The translations under genes were made by a program, and so were the position numbers. This document shows positions 41,067 to 46,900 of a stretch of DNA of 46,900 bases, in pieces (position 1 is the stretch's first letter; every line of letters starts with the position of its first letter). The notes under the pieces were generated by a model that did no database searches, was not told the origin of the DNA, and worked only from the letters and a program-made list of their open reading frames with translations. The stretch comes from a virus. The stretch lies in IMG/VR virus record IMGVR_UViG_3300045018_000069, positions 1 through 46,900 of that record; one strand, 5' to 3'.

Positions 41067-41283
41067 AGCCTTGCTCTGCACCTGCGCCGAATGCTGCGCC
41101 TCGGCCGCACGCTTCCCGCGCGATCCGATCCAGCTGCCGCTGATTTCAGGCGGGCCCGTGGCCTGCGGGCCCGCCCTTCCTCAACTCGACAGGACCGCGG
41201 CTGCCTCCGCGATCCTGGGCGACCCGAAGCCGCACCGTCGAGGACGAACGCCCGCGGCTCCCCAAACCGGAGGCGTCCGATGA
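41059..41283 (+). CDS. Small Cys-containing protein
   Basis: A 74-residue frame with an N-terminal CTCAECC group and a polar remainder. It overlaps the upstream gene by 8 bp and the ParB-like gene by 4 bp, which fits a translated small gene in this operon. Function unknown. Confidence 0.5.
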   Translation: MREALLCTCAECCASAARFPRDPIQLPLISGGPVACGPALPQLDRTAAASAILGDPKPHRRGRTPAAPQTGGVR

Positions 41284-43343
41284 CCATTATCGCCGTTCCG
41301 CTCTCGAAACTGCAAGTCTCCCCGCTCAACGTCCGTATCAATCAGGAGGACGCTGAAAGCACCGACGCGCTCGAGGCGTCGATCCTCGCCCATGGTCTGC
41401 TCGAGCCGATGATCGGCCATCCTGTCGCCGATCGGCCGGGCGATTATGCGATCTTCGCCGGCGGCCGTCGCCTGCGCGCGCTTCGCAACCTCGCCGATCG
41501 CGGCGAACTGCCCGCCGGCTTCACCGCCGAAATCATCGTCCGCGACCTGAGCGACGAGCAGATCACCGAGGCCAGCACCGCCGAAAATTATCTGCGTCGC
41601 GACCTGCGCGAATATGAACTCTACCGCGCCTTTGCGACCGCGCAGCGACAGGGCATCTCGCGCGAGGATCTCGCCCGCCATTTCGGGCAGCGGCAGATCG
41701 TCGTCGATCAGATCCTCCGACTGGGCAATCTCCACCCGCTGATCTTCGACGAGCTGGCCGCCGGGCGCCTGACCGATGAATGCGCGCGCGCCTTTGCTGC
41801 GACCGAGGACCAGGAGCTGCAGCTCGCCATCTTCTCCGGCCTGCGCCAGAAGCGCCTCGGCCTGCATCCGGTGGAGATCCGCCAGGCGCTCAAGGTCCGC
41901 GATCGGGACGACGAGCCCAGGCTGCTATTCGTCGGCCGGGACGCCTATGAAGCGGCCGGCGGCTATTTCGAGCTCGACCTGTTCGACGAGACCGGAAGCT
42001 CGGGCCGCGTCGCCAATCCCGAGATCCTGCTCCGCCTCTACGAAGAGAAGCTCGCCGCGACCCGCGAGCGCTACCTCGCCTCGGCCAACCGCGAGTTCCG
42101 CTTCGTCGACGCGCGGCCGACCACCGGCGGCCAATATGGCTATGTCGACTATCAGCTCCAGATAGAGGCCCGCCTCTCGCCGCTGTCCCCGGAGGACAAG
42201 GCACGTCGGGAAGCGCTCGTCGCGACAAAGACCGCGCTGGAGGATCAGGCACGCGCCCTGCTCCTGGATGACGCAGGCGAACGGCTTCCCGGCCTCGAGG
42301 CCGAGGAGGCGGATCTGGACGCGCGCTATGACGCGATCGAGGCCGAGCTCGCGGCGATCGACGCCACCCGCCGCTACCAGCTGCCACGCAAGGGCGACAT
42401 CGTTGCCGTGCTCGAGGTCGATCGCGCGGGCGTCGCCGGCATCACTTTCTGGTACCCGAGCAAAGCCGCGAAGAAGGAAGCGACCGCCGGGAAGAAGGAT
42501 CCTGCCATCGCCGAGGGCGGCGCAGCCAATGGCGACTGTGGAGCGACCCGGGCGGCGAATGCGCGCGCACGGGACGAGCTCGGCGTCAACGCCAACGGCA
42601 TCGAGGTCGCCCGCTCGCTTCGCCGCAGCCTGCTGCGCGCCATATTGATCGAGGATGCCCAACGCGGCGGCGATGTCGCCCGCGACTATCTCGTCTGGTC
42701 GCAGCTGCGCGCCGCCGTCTTCGATTTCGGCCGCACCGTCGACACCGGCGCCTTCACCATCTCGGCCGGCATGTACGACAGCACCGCCGACCCCGTCGCG
42801 AACCTGCCCTTCCTGAAAGATTGCCGGGCCAGCGAAGTCTGGGACGAGGCCGTTGCCTTCCTCAAGGAACAGAGCTTCATCACCTCGAAGAATCTCGGCG
42901 GCGCCTTCATCGACTTCCAGGCCGCAGACCCGCACGTGAAGATGCTCGCGGCCGCCGTCGTCGCCGGCATCTCGCTCAAACGCTCGGTCAACGCCGATGG
43001 CTATCGCATCGAGGTCCACGACGTCGTCGCGAACGCGACCTGTCGCTCTTACCCCGAGGCCCTGCGCGAGCTCTGGACGCCCACCACCGCCTTCGTCGAT
43101 CTGCTGCCGAAGGCTAAGCGCCTCGAGCAGATCGCCGACATGGTCGATGCCAAGACCTTCGCCGCATGGGGCAAGCGCAAGGCCGCAGAGATCAGCGATC
43201 TGGTCGTGAAGGTGATGACCGGGCGGTCTCCCTCGCTGAAGGCTGGCGCCGTGTCGAAGGCGAAGGCATGGGTCCACCCGCTCCTGACCTTCGGCCGTCC
43301 CGACGTGCTAGAGGCCAGCGTCGCGGAGCGCGAAGCCGCATGA
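41280..43343 (+). CDS. ParB-like protein with long C-terminal region
   Basis: A 687-residue protein. The N-terminal 250 residues are ParB/Noc-like: LSKLQVSPLNVRINQEDAES, FAGGRRLRALRNLADRGELP, STAENYLRRDLREYELY and a helix-turn-helix with ISREDLARHFGQRQIVVDQIL. The remaining 440 residues contain a charged coiled coil near 305-360 and no recognised domain; a break in conservation at the Gly/Lys-rich stretch near residue 400 separates the two halves. Sphingomonad plasmids and prophages carry similar long proteins. A role in partitioning a plasmid-like state or in replication is possible. It overlaps its neighbours by 4 bp on both sides. Confidence 0.8.
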   Translation: MTIIAVPLSKLQVSPLNVRINQEDAESTDALEASILAHGLLEPMIGHPVADRPGDYAIFAGGRRLRALRNLADRGELPAGFTAEIIVRDLSDEQITEASTAENYLRRDLREYELYRAFATAQRQGISREDLARHFGQRQIVVDQILRLGNLHPLIFDELAAGRLTDECARAFAATEDQELQLAIFSGLRQKRLGLHPVEIRQALKVRDRDDEPRLLFVGRDAYEAAGGYFELDLFDETGSSGRVANPEILLRLYEEKLAATRERYLASANREFRFVDARPTTGGQYGYVDYQLQIEARLSPLSPEDKARREALVATKTALEDQARALLLDDAGERLPGLEAEEADLDARYDAIEAELAAIDATRRYQLPRKGDIVAVLEVDRAGVAGITFWYPSKAAKKEATAGKKDPAIAEGGAANGDCGATRAANARARDELGVNANGIEVARSLRRSLLRAILIEDAQRGGDVARDYLVWSQLRAAVFDFGRTVDTGAFTISAGMYDSTADPVANLPFLKDCRASEVWDEAVAFLKEQSFITSKNLGGAFIDFQAADPHVKMLAAAVVAGISLKRSVNADGYRIEVHDVVANATCRSYPEALRELWTPTTAFVDLLPKAKRLEQIADMVDAKTFAAWGKRKAAEISDLVVKVMTGRSPSLKAGAVSKAKAWVHPLLTFGRPDVLEASVAEREAA

Positions 43344-43582
43344 CCGCGCTCCTGCTTATCTGGGTCGCCGCCGGCAGCCTGGTCATGGCGTGGGAAGTGG
43401 CGCAGATCTGGCGCGACGGCTCCGATCTCGCCACCGTCTGCCGCGCGAGCCGCGCCGAAGCCCGTCTCGCCGGCAACCCGCGCATGGGGGCCATCCTCGG
43501 CAACCGCCTCGCCGTCATCGCGATCGTCGTCCTGATCTGGCCCCTGCCGCTCTGGCAGCGCCTGCGGGCGCACGCGCGATGA
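43340..43582 (+). CDS. Small membrane protein
   Basis: An 80-residue protein with a hydrophobic N terminus (MTALLLIWVAAGSLVMAWEV) and a second helix near residues 53-70 (RLAVIAIVVLIWPLPLW). It overlaps the ParB-like gene by 4 bp. It has no recognised family and may be a membrane partner of the gene set. Confidence 0.65.
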   Translation: MTALLLIWVAAGSLVMAWEVAQIWRDGSDLATVCRASRAEARLAGNPRMGAILGNRLAVIAIVVLIWPLPLWQRLRAHAR

Positions 43583-43627
43583 TCGGCCGGCCACATCCCC
43601 CGTCCTTCCGATTGTCGGAGCTCCGCC

Positions 43628-43996
43628 ATGGGAGACTTTGAAACATCGCTGCACGATCGCGCCGCCGCCGCCCGCGCCTCCGCTGGCGTCGTCGGCCTCG
43701 ATCGCAAGCTCAGCCGCGCAGTCGAGCTGGGCAAGGGCATTCGCCTTGAGGCGTGCGACCTCGACCTGCTGGTCGGCATGGGCCTGATCGGCTTGGTGCA
43801 TCAGGCGAAGGCTCAATATCTGAAGGAACAATCTGCATGTCGGGACGCGAAAAGGCGCTCTATGTCCGGGGCAAATATTGGCTCGACTGGGACACGAAGG
43901 CCGACGGCACCAGGCGAAGCCCCTGCCTCACCATCTTCTGGTACGACGAGGCAAAGCGACGTGTCTGCAGCGCTTCGACGCGCACGGCGGATCTGA
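43628..43996 (+). CDS. Small protein ahead of the integrase (possible excisionase-region gene)
   Basis: The first 70 residues (MGDFETSLHDRAAAARASAG to the acidic and hydrophobic DLDLLVGMGLIGLVHQ) look like a real soluble protein. The last 50 residues read through the start of the integrase in another frame and look like noise, so the gene may have a biologically irrelevant tail or use an internal stop not visible here. The overlap with int is 160 bp. No excisionase motif was identified. Confidence 0.5.
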   Translation: MGDFETSLHDRAAAARASAGVVGLDRKLSRAVELGKGIRLEACDLDLLVGMGLIGLVHQAKAQYLKEQSACRDAKRRSMSGANIGSTGTRRPTAPGEAPASPSSGTTRQSDVSAALRRARRI

Positions 43997-45171
43997 CGCT
44001 GGCGGAGAAGGCGCTCGATCGCCGTTTCCTCGCCGATCGGGGCGAAAGCAACGCCTATTGCGAGGCTTGCGGGCAGCCTCTTGCTCGCGCGGCCGAATAT
44101 CTGCTGACCGACGCGATCGCGGACTATCGCACCGAATGGGGCGATCTGCAGAGCTCGGCCGATTCTATCCGGGCCCGGCTCTCCCACGTCGTCAATTTCC
44201 TCGAGCAGGACCGCGAAGGCCCTGGCCTCGCCACCAGCTGCGCCGAAGCTGCCACGACGCCATTCATCCGGCGCTTCCGCGCCTGGTCGCAGGCCGAGCC
44301 GGTCACATGGAAGAACGGCAAGGGCGAGGTGACGGTCTCGCGGCCGCGCGCGCCGTCCACCACCGAGGAGTCCGTCGTTCAGCTCATGGCGGCGCTCAAC
44401 CACGCCTGCGACGCGGATCCGCCGCGATCGACAATGCGGCCCACCTACAGCGCGATCGGACGGAAGAAAGTCAGCCCCCGGCGCAAGCACCGGATCAGCG
44501 ACGTCGGCATCCTCGCCGCGATGCTCGAATATGCGAAGGACAATCGCAGGCGCCGGCCGCTCCACGCCTTTCTGGTCGCCTCGCTCTGCACCATCGCTCG
44601 CCCCGACGCGATCGTCGACATCTCCACCGATCCCGCGCGCCGCCAATGGCACCCGGGTTCGCCGACCATCGACCTCAACCCGGCCGGGCGGATCCAGACG
44701 AAGAAATACAGGCCCATGCTGCCGGTGCTCGAGCCGCTCGCCGCCTGGCTGGATATCACCCTGCGCATGACCGCTCCCGCCGACGAGGCGCTACGCCGCG
44801 ATCGGACCGGTGGCTGGCTGGTCAACTATTACGGCCGCCCCGTCCAAAACGTCGAAAGCGCGTGGGACGCGATGCTGGTCGAGCTGGGCCTCCCCCGCGA
44901 CCGCGAATGGAAGCCCTACATCCTGCGCCACAGCCTCGCCCAGCTATGCCGCGCGGCCGGCGTCGTGAAGTGGGACCTGCAGGGTTTCATGGGTCACGTC
45001 GACGCCGGACAGACCGAAACCTACGCCCCGGGCGGCGAATTCGCCTCCGTCACGAGCGCTCTGAATCGCCTGCTCGAATCCATCGACACCCTCCGCCCGG
45101 GCGCCCTCCACCGGAGCGCCACCGGACCGGCCCTAAAGACCGGAACCAAGGAGGCTGAAAAAATGACGTAA
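43837..45171 (+). CDS. int: Tyrosine integrase
   Basis: A 444-residue tyrosine recombinase that integrates the prophage at tRNA-Val(CAC). Catalytic residues visible: Arg255 (TIARPDA), Lys near 289, Arg364 and His365 (YILRHSLAQLCR), His387 (MGHVDAG) and Tyr396 (TETYA). The N-terminal part has a CEACG motif near residue 75 and a core-binding helical domain around 95-170. The AAGGAA site at 43823-43828 precedes ATG 43837. The gene ends 15 bp from the tRNA. Confidence 0.93.
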   Translation: MSGREKALYVRGKYWLDWDTKADGTRRSPCLTIFWYDEAKRRVCSASTRTADLTLAEKALDRRFLADRGESNAYCEACGQPLARAAEYLLTDAIADYRTEWGDLQSSADSIRARLSHVVNFLEQDREGPGLATSCAEAATTPFIRRFRAWSQAEPVTWKNGKGEVTVSRPRAPSTTEESVVQLMAALNHACDADPPRSTMRPTYSAIGRKKVSPRRKHRISDVGILAAMLEYAKDNRRRRPLHAFLVASLCTIARPDAIVDISTDPARRQWHPGSPTIDLNPAGRIQTKKYRPMLPVLEPLAAWLDITLRMTAPADEALRRDRTGGWLVNYYGRPVQNVESAWDAMLVELGLPRDREWKPYILRHSLAQLCRAAGVVKWDLQGFMGHVDAGQTETYAPGGEFASVTSALNRLLESIDTLRPGALHRSATGPALKTGTKEAEKMT

Positions 45172-45186
45172 AAACAAGGTACAGAG

Positions 45187-45261
45187 TGGTGGGCGCAGCA
45201 GGGTTTGAACCTGCGACCCCTGCGGTGTGAACACAGTGCTCTACCACTGAGCTATGCGCCC
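45187..45261 (-). tRNA. tRNA-Val, anticodon CAC; probable attachment site
   Basis: A 75-nt cloverleaf with acceptor GGGCGCA/TGCGCCC, D arm GCTCAGTGGTAGAGC, anticodon loop TTCACAC, T arm CAGGTTCAAACCCTG and encoded CCA. Its 3' end faces the integrase, 15 bp away, so it was the target of integration and was restored by the phage attachment sequence. It differs in its 3' half from tRNA-Val(UAC) at 31158. Confidence 0.95.
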
Positions 45262-45336
45262 ACTCTGCGTCGTTCGGTACGGTGTATATCCGCCGATGGC
45301 GACGCGGATAGGGTGGGACGCGGGCGCTGTCCAGCC

Positions 45337-45379
45337 AAAAAAAGCGAAGGCCGCTCGCGCGAATAGCCACGCGGCGGCC
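45337..45379 (-). terminator. Rho-independent terminator after HU
   Basis: On the minus strand GGCCGC (45379-45374) pairs with GCGGCC (45354-45349), with an inner CGCG pairing, followed by a short link and seven T residues (45343-45337). It ends the HU transcript about 40 bp after the gene. Confidence 0.75.
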
Positions 45380-45417
45380 CTGCCCCCAAGGTGCCCGTCG
45401 TAAAGTGGGCGCCTAAA

Positions 45418-45690
45418 TCAGTTAACCGCGTCCTTGAGCCCCTTGCCCGGCTTGAACTTTGGCTGGCTCGACGCATCGATCTGCATCGGCTCGCCCGTCC
45501 GCGGATTGCGACCGGTCGAGGCCTTGCGCTTGGTCACGGAGAAGGTCCCGAAACCGACCAGCCGGACCTCGTCGCCATTTTTGAGCTGCGCGGTAATCGA
45601 GTCGAACACGGCCTCGACCGCCTTGGTGGCATCGTTCTTGGTCATGCCGGTGGCCTCGGCAACTGTGCCGATAAGCTCCTGTTTATTCAT
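45418..45690 (-). CDS. hup: DNA-binding protein HU
   Basis: A 90-residue histone-like protein: MNKQELIGTVAEATGMTKND, VRLVGFGTFSVTKRKASTGRNPRTGE and KFKPGKGLKDAVN. HU dimers bend DNA and organise the nucleoid. A longer frame from 45801 lacks the family start. Host gene, transcribed toward the tRNA. Confidence 0.97.
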   Translation of the reverse strand: MNKQELIGTVAEATGMTKNDATKAVEAVFDSITAQLKNGDEVRLVGFGTFSVTKRKASTGRNPRTGEPMQIDASSQPKFKPGKGLKDAVN

Positions 45691-45831
45691 GCCTTCGTCC
45701 CCTACCTGTCTCTCTTTGATGCCAGAACGCTCGCGCCCCGGCGGCGGCGCCCGGCTCGACTCCGCAACGCCGATGCTGCAACAATGGCGACATCTCCGCA
45801 AGGGTCTGAAAAGGCCGACAAGCGCAGTGTT

Positions 45832-46617
45832 TCAGGGCTTTGGCGTCGCTTGCAGTTGCGCCCGCGCATAGCGTTCGAAATCGGGATCGAGCAGCGGCGG
45901 CTCCAGCGGCACAACGCGTTCCAGGCGTTCGGCAATATGGTTGAGCACGGCGATCCGCGCCGCCTTTTTGTCATTGGCGTCGAATATAGCCCAGGGTGCC
46001 CAACGCGTGTCTGTTTCCCGGAACATCTCCGTCATGGCCGCGACATAATCGGCGCGTCGCGCCCGGTTACGAAAATCCTCGGGAGTTACCTTCCACCGTT
46101 TCCAAGGATGGTCGAGCCGATCCGCTAGGCGCCGGTCCTGTTCCGCCTGAGTCACATGAAGGAAGATCTTGATGATCGTGACGCCGTCGGTCTGCTGCTG
46201 CGCTTCGAACTCGTTGATCTCGTCATAGCCCCGTCGCCAAGCCCGTTCGTCGGCATAGGCTTCGACCCGCTCGACCAGCACGCGCCCGTACCAGGTGCGG
46301 TCGAAAATCGCGATCCGTCCCTTGCCCGGCAACTTCTGCCAGAAGCGCCAGAGAAAGTGCCGGCCGCGCTCTTCGTCGGTCGGCGCGCCGATCGGCCACA
46401 CGCGAAAATGCCGGGGGTCCCATCCGCTGGTCAGCCGCTGGATCGCGCCACCCTTGCCGGCCGCGTCCCATCCCTCGAACAGGATCATGGTCCGCAGGTT
46501 GCACACGACATGCGCGACATGCAGCCGGCCCAGGCGCTTCTGCACCTCCGCCAACGCGGCCTCATAGTCGCCGTTGAAGGGTTCACCCTTCTCATAGTTA
46601 GCAAGATCGACTGCCAA
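45832..46617 (-). CDS. ppk2: Polyphosphate kinase 2 family protein
   Basis: A 261-residue PPK2 enzyme, which moves phosphate between polyphosphate and nucleotides. Walker A is GWDAAGKGG (residues 49-57, Lys55) and the lid/Walker B region is FDRTWYGRVLVERV with Asp106 and Arg107. The basic WKVTPEDFRNR segment is also typical. Which nucleotide is used cannot be told. Host gene between HU and aspS. Confidence 0.93.
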   Translation of the reverse strand: MAVDLANYEKGEPFNGDYEAALAEVQKRLGRLHVAHVVCNLRTMILFEGWDAAGKGGAIQRLTSGWDPRHFRVWPIGAPTDEERGRHFLWRFWQKLPGKGRIAIFDRTWYGRVLVERVEAYADERAWRRGYDEINEFEAQQQTDGVTIIKIFLHVTQAEQDRRLADRLDHPWKRWKVTPEDFRNRARRADYVAAMTEMFRETDTRWAPWAIFDANDKKAARIAVLNHIAERLERVVPLEPPLLDPDFERYARAQLQATPKP

Positions 46618-46747
46618 GCGTCACCACTCCACCCGACCCGATCCCATGATCGTCGGGACAGGATGGTTTAATCGCAGGAGTCGGTAAACAGTTTCCCTAC
46701 CGTCCAGCTATGGGACAGATCACAGGCAGATCGATAGCGGCGACAAG

Positions 46748-46774
46748 AGGGGGAAAGCGGGTCGCCCTCCCCCT
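46748..46774. terminator. Hairpin between aspS and ppk2
   Basis: AGGGGGA (46748-46754) and TCCCCCT (46768-46774) are perfect arms with an inner GGG/CCC pairing. There is no T run on the minus strand, so it may be a weak terminator or processing hairpin after aspS. Confidence 0.45.
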
Positions 46775-46780
46775 TCATCC

Positions 46781-46900
46781 TCAGGACTTTTGCGGCTCGA
46801 CCACACGGATGTTGAGTTCGCGCAATTGCTTCAGGCTGACCTGCGACGGGGCCCCCATCATCAGGTCCTCGGCCTTCTGGTTCATCGGGAAGAGCACGAC
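46781..46900 (-). CDS. aspS: Aspartyl-tRNA synthetase, C-terminal end (partial)
   Basis: The frame reads [20 protein letters not shown] and continues to [15 protein letters not shown] before a stop at 46783-46781. The [16 protein letters not shown] segment is the conserved end of bacterial AspS, which charges tRNA-Asp. The rest of the gene lies beyond the window. Host gene. Confidence 0.95.
   Translation of the reverse strand, partial: VVLFPMNQKAEDLMMGAPSQVSLKQLRELNIRVVEPQKS

Larger units (their letters stand above)
3313..45186. mobile_element. P2-like prophage with accessory cargo; left end not located
   Basis: Contiguous virion, lysis and regulatory genes of Peduovirus (P2) type run from a methyltransferase at 3313 to an integrase ending at 45171. 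The right end is well supported because the integrase stops 15 bp before the 3' end of tRNA-Val(CAC). No copy of that tRNA's 3' end was found to the left, so the true left end is either among the small genes at 0-3 kb or beyond the window. The structural set P, Q, O, N, M, L, X, R, S, J, I, V, W, FI, FII, E, E', T, U, D is present without obvious breaks, which suggests a functional or recently active prophage. No P2 gpA-type replication endonuclease was recognised. The order is unlike P2 in that V and W are separated from J and I, and gene D lies next to the accessory and early region. Confidence 0.85.

Noticed and set aside
41925-43277. 450-residue leftward frame opposite the ParB-like gene
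   Set aside because: Antisense of a ParB-like gene with coupled neighbours; composition is that of a complement strand.
45691-45801. N-terminal extension of HU to 45801
   Set aside because: The HU family starts at MNKQELI; the added residues are Arg- and Pro-rich noise.
1-46900. CRISPR array or diversity-generating retroelement
   Set aside because: No regularly spaced repeats, no reverse transcriptase and no template/variable repeat pair were seen next to the fibre genes.

Overview
The window is GC-rich alphaproteobacterial DNA, most likely from a sphingomonad (Sphingomonas, Sphingobium or Rhizorhabdus type). The right flank (45.2-46.9 kb) is ordinary chromosome: tRNA-Val(CAC), a 90-residue HU protein, a PPK2-type polyphosphate kinase and the 3' end of aspS. 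Most of the rest is one P2-like prophage. Its tyrosine integrase stops 15 bp from the 3' end of that tRNA, so the tRNA is the right attachment site. The left attachment site is not seen. No species-level marker is present, so the genus is an inference from composition and gene style.

Layout: 0-3.1 kb holds IS21-like terminal repeats and five small unrecognised genes. 3.3-7.5 kb is a leftward late operon: terminase ATPase P, portal Q, then a Mu Com-like zinc finger overlapping a C5-cytosine methyltransferase. 7.7-13.9 kb is the rightward head, completion and lysis operon (O, N, M, L, X, holin, M15 endolysin, Rz/Rz1, R, S). 14.0-20.2 kb carries baseplate genes J and I and a set of lineage-specific tail or fibre genes. 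20.3-22.1 kb is an AT-richer insert with a polytopic membrane protein resembling a lysogenic-conversion glycosyltransferase. 22.2-31.1 kb holds a coat-decoration-like protein, V, W, sheath, tube, E/E' with a programmed -1 frameshift, tape measure, U, D and a fibre. 31.1-37.1 kb is accessory: tRNA-Val(UAC) whose 3' end is repeated 791 bp downstream around one cargo gene, then a candidate conflict module made of an MqsR/MqsA-like pair, a KGGVGR-variant ATPase and a convergent PIN-nuclease gene. 37.3-45.2 kb is the early and lysogeny region: DUF2513 protein, a small membrane protein, a secreted nuclease-like protein, divergent repressor and Cro-like genes, CII-like and Ogr-like regulators, a Cys-rich protein, a ParB-like protein and the integrase.

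How it works together: three intergenic sites (7555-7586, 13950-13977, 22106-22130) share dyad half-sites CGTTGT and ACAACG separated by 13-14 bp. They lie exactly before the late operons. P2 Ogr/Delta activators recognise TGT-N12-ACA dyads, so the Ogr-like zinc-finger protein at 39976 is the natural candidate to switch all three on. Nothing was run; family assignments come from reading motifs, gene order and overlap.
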